Below, piece after piece: positions 5,401 to 7,567 of a stretch of DNA of 7,567 nucleotides. Made by a program: the position numbers and the translations under genes. Every line of letters begins with the position of its first letter. The stretch's first letter is position 1. Origin of the DNA: Acidobacteriota bacterium (GTDB taxonomy: Bacteria; Acidobacteriota; Polarisedimenticolia; J045); assembly GCA_027001345.1 (NCBI GenBank), contig JALTMS010000109.1:1-7567 (forward strand). The letters are read 5' to 3'. The notes below the pieces were generated by a model. The model saw nothing but the letters and a program-made list of their open reading frames with translations. It had not been told where the DNA came from and ran no database searches.

Positions 5401-7567
5401 ATACCCGCCTGCTCTACGACGAGCTGGACCGGCGGATCGGCCTCGACCGACTGCTCGGCATGCCGGCGGGCGCCGTCACCGGGCGGCCGGTCGAGATCGC
5501 CGAGGGGGCCCTCGATCCCGGCGATGGCATGGTCAACGCGATCTTCGAGTACGACGCCGGTTCCCGATTGACCTTCGTCACCTCCGATCTGGGAACCGGT
5601 AGCAAGTGGACCTTCGAGTACGACGGACTCGATCGCCTGACCCGGAAGGTCTCGCCGGATGGAAGCTCCCGGGCGATGACCTACGACGAGGTGGGCAACT
5701 TGATCGAGCTGGAAGAGACGGAACTCGATTCGTCGACGGGAGTGCCGGAAGTGTTCCTGACGACTTATTTCTACGACGCTCTCTCCCGCCAGACGATGAG
5801 CGCCGACAACATCGGTCGGGCGTGGCGCTGGGAGTACGATTCTCTCGGCGACCTGACCCTCGAGACCGATCCTCTCGGGCCGGCGGGGATGGAGACGGTC
5901 CAGCGCCGCTCGCCGGCTCATGCTGGAGAATCGGTGCCGGTCAACGGTCACGGCAACGTGACCCGCTATGCCTATGACGGCCTCGGTCGGCGGACTTCGC
6001 GCACTGAGGTTCTCACCGCCTCCGGCATGGGTGACGGCACGACCTCTCCCGCGCCGGACACGAGCAATCCTCACAACCCCGGGGGCGAAATCAAGCGCTG
6101 GTTCAGCTACGACGGCAATTCCCGCCTGGTCAGCTCGACCGACCCGAGGGGCAACGTCACCAGCTTCGAGTACGACGCCCTCGACCGGCGCGTCAGGACG
6201 ATCTTCGCCGACGATACCACCGAGACCTTCTCCTACGACCGGGCGGGCAACCTGCTGCAGCGTACCGACCCACTCGGTTCGGTTTTGAGCTACACCTACG
6301 ACAACGCCCACCGGCCGACCCTGCTCAGCATCGCCCGCGGTGCGGGCGTCGAAGGCACGACCCGGCAGACCTTCGAATACGACGGGCTCGACCGCCTGAC
6401 CCGCGCGGTAGACAACAATGAAGAGACCGATCCCGGCGACGATGCCGAAGTATTGCTGCACTACGACCTGCTCGGCCGCATCGTCGAAGAGCAGCAGCGG
6501 TTGCCGGGATTGGGCACTTTCGGATCCATCGACTACGCCTACCAGGCCGACGACCTGGTCACCGCCCTGACCTACCCCTCGGGCCGCCGGGTCAGCTACG
6601 GCCACGACGCGGAGGGACGTCTCGTCTCGGTCACCGATGCCGGCTCCTCCGGGGGGCAGGTGGACTTCACCTACGTGGGGATGGAACGGGTCGTCTCTCG
6701 CAATGCGGGGTCCTCGCTCACCACCGACGTGAGCTACGACGGCGTGCGACGGGTCGTCTCCCTGACTCACTCCTCCGGTGGCACCGTGCTCGCCGGATTC
6801 GACTATGGCTACGACGGCGCGGGCCGCACCACCTCGGAGAGGTGGGACCACGACTCGAGCGGCAGCGATCGTCGAGGGGTGGACTACGGCTACGATTCTG
6901 CCGGACGCCTGACATCGTCCACCGAAGCTCTCTTCGATGCAGCAGGAATGCCCGTCGGCAGCCCGAATGACGAGCAGAGCTTCACCCTCGATGCGGCCGG
7001 CAGCTTCCCCGAGATGGTGCGCAACGGCGTGAGCTACGGGGCGACGCCCAACAACCTCAATCTCTATGACGAGAACCAGTGTTGCGGCACCTCCAGCGAC
7101 GACCGGTTGCGGGATGATTTCCTCGACGATCTCTCCACGCCGGATGCGGACGGCAGGAACTTTGCCCATGACGCATCGGGCAGCCAGACCGAGACCGGCG
7201 ACATGCAGCTCTTCTATGACGCTCTGGGACGACTGGTGCGTGTAGCCAGACTCTCTGATGGCCGCTACGTGGCGCGCTATCGCTTCGACGCCCTCAATCG
7301 CCTGGCGCTGAGGACGATCTTCAACCCCGGAAGCCCCGACGACCAGTTCCTTCGCTATCATGCGGCAGGCAGCGTGATCGAGGTCCAGGACGACAAGGAG
7401 CAACTCCGGCGCCAGGTCGCTGTCACGCTACGAGGCACGGCTCTCTGGCAGCTCCGGGATTTCAGCACTGGCATGCCGCCCGCCGAGCATCTGCTCCTCG
7501 ATGCGGGGGACAGCACGCGGGCGCTGGTCACCGCCGACGGCACGGTGCTCGAGCGGATGACTTACGA
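2379..7567 (+). CDS. Exported RHS/YD-repeat protein, 3' end cut by window
   Basis: One frame stays open from the ATG at 2379 to the window end, 1729 codons with no stop. Order of parts: Sec signal peptide (1-36); fibronectin-III-like domain (about 40-120); a DUF6531-like RHS entry region (about 180-310) with LSLAGRGLDW, RTYRS and GPLGHGW; then more than thirty YD repeats (xxYDxxGRL type) from about residue 311. An insert near residues 600-740 carries an EF-hand-like loop. In characterised relatives (RHS, TccC, WapA, teneurins) YD repeats coil into a hollow shell around a C-terminal, often toxic, polypeptide. The visible end (STRALVTADGTVLERMTYE) resembles the stretch just before the RHS core, so core and tip lie beyond the window. 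There is no N-terminal PAAR or VgrG-type domain; the signal peptide suggests Sec export, followed by surface display or release. The mature part has only six cysteines. The family is certain; polymorphic toxin, adhesin and structural roles all remain possible. Confidence 0.93.
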   Translation, partial: MATEAKSGGHSLPALRARLGLVALCLLIVAAGSATAQVGEVRGVRFSDSQTLDWDAAAGAAGYHVYRGDAAGLPGSYGACRSGSVQGTSTAVVDLPAAGAAFTYLVSGFDAGGEGSLGAGDAGDRLPDTACVPARRIFPPTSNGVAADGVEDGALARQNADVVVRGWDPGSKGAVVGVVASSGELIAAEVDLSLAGRGLDWRLERTYRSQVAWDGPLGHGWFFADGAHLRGGTGGDVVRCDGMGRCETFSSTPTGFVSPAGEFGVLHRKTDGSYALREPDGTVFRFHGLDGSSVAGVLEAVEDPFGDRIAYIYDHQGLLTSVVDTLGREISYEYDAAGRIVAVTDFDGRRIEYGYDGNGDLTSVRSPVVTGTPNGNDFPAGKTTTYSYSAGFADSRLNHNLRTITDPLGQVWLSNTYSSDPDDVPAGSLTFDRVVLQDVGGTGASGVPAGGSVSFSYEPLNPGADPDLTDLERRRARITDPNGNQEEHVHNARGHELTRVRRTRGVRPGDPPSFTTEMRYNDDGLLLQVDLPEGNSILRTYDSAGSDRYRQGNLLEVRRVADPVRGDGHGGGQSDVVETFTYEPVYNQVATVVDARGNDPTYQPQNGGAWSAERYTTTWRYDYQEGDPALTGLDAYLSEWGIVLGTTETALGDLNGDGRTDQIAGNPVRRDDPVVQLDPKSNQAGLEGDARQEVVTLWQHNDFGQLTTEIDPMGTQTTLAYYPESDPDGDGNPTPPPPDGRILDDIDGGFLHTETALGIQLETRKYDPLGRLTDVIDGRGVLTRRIYNSLHQVVEVRRGAATADKSGPDGDPATGFGESGLSAPSHKVRFEYDAADNLVRRQLEDRGDSRGFGGWIDTNWTYDILGRPVEMVRSSAPGTSVSLQLRYDANGNRSRLIFPEGNEAQWEWDERNLLYRSTAGAGSTDAATTTFDYDGNGSLVRTTDPLGGVVDFEYDGIDRVVRRIDTVGGVAEFFHDPESNVVRQVLQGTVGGASPTDRSGSGNVTLSDTRLLYDELDRRIGLDRLLGMPAGAVTGRPVEIAEGALDPGDGMVNAIFEYDAGSRLTFVTSDLGTGSKWTFEYDGLDRLTRKVSPDGSSRAMTYDEVGNLIELEETELDSSTGVPEVFLTTYFYDALSRQTMSADNIGRAWRWEYDSLGDLTLETDPLGPAGMETVQRRSPAHAGESVPVNGHGNVTRYAYDGLGRRTSRTEVLTASGMGDGTTSPAPDTSNPHNPGGEIKRWFSYDGNSRLVSSTDPRGNVTSFEYDALDRRVRTIFADDTTETFSYDRAGNLLQRTDPLGSVLSYTYDNAHRPTLLSIARGAGVEGTTRQTFEYDGLDRLTRAVDNNEETDPGDDAEVLLHYDLLGRIVEEQQRLPGLGTFGSIDYAYQADDLVTALTYPSGRRVSYGHDAEGRLVSVTDAGSSGGQVDFTYVGMERVVSRNAGSSLTTDVSYDGVRRVVSLTHSSGGTVLAGFDYGYDGAGRTTSERWDHDSSGSDRRGVDYGYDSAGRLTSSTEALFDAAGMPVGSPNDEQSFTLDAAGSFPEMVRNGVSYGATPNNLNLYDENQCCGTSSDDRLRDDFLDDLSTPDADGRNFAHDASGSQTETGDMQLFYDALGRLVRVARLSDGRYVARYRFDALNRLALRTIFNPGSPDDQFLRYHAAGSVIEVQDDKEQLRRQVAVTLRGTALWQLRDFSTGMPPAEHLLLDAGDSTRALVTADGTVLERMTY
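2496..2738 (+). other. Fibronectin-III-like domain of the RHS protein
   Basis: Residues about 40-120 read as a beta-sandwich module: LDWDAAAGAAGYHVYRG early and FTYLVSGFDAGGEGSLG late, the pattern of FnIII-like domains in secreted bacterial proteins. C80 lies within it and C131 just after it; the two could form a disulfide. Such modules usually serve as spacers or in surface binding. The assignment rests on pattern only. Confidence 0.6.
2916..3308 (+). other. RHS N-terminal entry region (DUF6531-like)
   Basis: Residues about 180-310 contain the segment that commonly opens RHS shells: D191-LSLAGRGLDWRLERTYRS, then W213 and GPLGHGWFF (215-223), followed by a strand-rich stretch ending LREPDGTVFRFHG. 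The motif order matches DUF6531 in other YD-repeat proteins. A close cysteine pair, C240 and C246 (CDGMGRC), lies inside it. Confidence 0.7.
4335..4361 (+). other. EF-hand-like calcium loop within the RHS shell
   Basis: Residues 653-661 read DLNGDGRTD, matching the DxNxDGxxD calcium-binding loop seen in EF-hands, dockerins and FG-GAP-type repeats. It sits in a non-YD insert that begins after TYQPQNGG. A second acidic loop, DPDGDGN (residues 726-732, positions 4554-4574), follows before a run of prolines. Calcium binding is inferred from the motif. Confidence 0.5.
5610..5644 (+). repeat. 35-base direct repeat, copy 1
   Basis: Encodes TFEYDGLDRLTR (residues 1078-1089). It matches copy 2 at 6369-6403 in 32 of 35 bases, and all three differences are silent third-position changes. 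The copies are 759 bases apart, an exact number of codons (253). Confidence 0.75.
6369..6403 (+). repeat. 35-base direct repeat, copy 2
   Basis: Encodes the same 12 residues, TFEYDGLDRLTR (residues 1331-1342), as copy 1 at 5610-5644. Recombination between the copies would delete 253 codons and keep the frame, shortening the YD shell without breaking the gene. Confidence 0.75.

Larger units (their letters stand above)
3309..7567 (+). repeat. YD-repeat tract of the RHS protein
   Basis: From residue 311 to the window end the protein carries more than thirty YD-type motifs, including YEYDAAGRI, YGYDGNGDL, FEYDGIDRV, FEYDGLDRL, YAYDGLGRR, YTYDNAHRP and YGYDSAGRL, often followed by TDPLG or similar turns. 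Spacing is about 20 residues where the tract is regular and longer where loops intervene. The repeats are strongly diverged at the DNA level, so this is a protein repeat rather than a tandem DNA array. No stop codon or frameshift interrupts it. Confidence 0.92.

Noticed and set aside
4209..7403. A 1064-codon open frame on the minus strand
   Set aside because: It lies entirely opposite the YD-repeat coding region. YD codons (such as TAC GAC) create no stops on the reverse strand, and the translation shows no recognisable domain. It is a shadow of the RHS gene.

Overview
The window is GC-rich bacterial DNA with three plus-strand protein genes and no RNA genes, insertion sequences or CRISPR arrays that I can see. 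Two genes are cut by the window edges. A membrane histidine kinase, a sigma-54-type regulator and a Sec-exported giant YD-repeat protein point to a Gram-negative-type bacterium. The fibronectin-III-like module and the style of the YD protein remind me of Acidobacteriota (Thermoanaerobaculia-like) or deltaproteobacterial/myxobacterial genomes. That placement is from memory of family style, not from a search, and is weak.

Layout. Positions 1-488 hold the C-terminal end of a sigma-54-dependent (NtrC-type) response regulator: the end of the AAA+ domain and a Fis-type helix-turn-helix. Its stop overlaps by four bases (GTGA) the start of a membrane sensor histidine kinase (485-2167), so the two form a translationally coupled two-component pair. 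A gap of 211 bases (2168-2378) has no gene. It can fold into a 12-base-pair bulged helix enclosing two abutting hairpins. One arm of that helix can alternatively pair with an upstream segment or with the Shine-Dalgarno sequence of the next gene.

From 2379 one reading frame stays open without a stop to the last base (1729 codons visible). It encodes an exported RHS/YD-repeat protein: signal peptide, fibronectin-III-like domain, a DUF6531-like RHS entry region, then more than thirty YD repeats interrupted by an insert with an EF-hand-like calcium loop. The gene is cut just where the RHS core and the variable C-terminal tip (often a toxin) would begin, so its effector activity cannot be read here.

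How they may work together: the kinase senses an extracytoplasmic signal and phosphorylates the regulator, which activates sigma-54 promoters. Whether the RHS gene is a target is unknown; I found no convincing sigma-54 promoter in front of it. Long open frames on the minus strand over the RHS gene are shadows of its codon usage and are not annotated.
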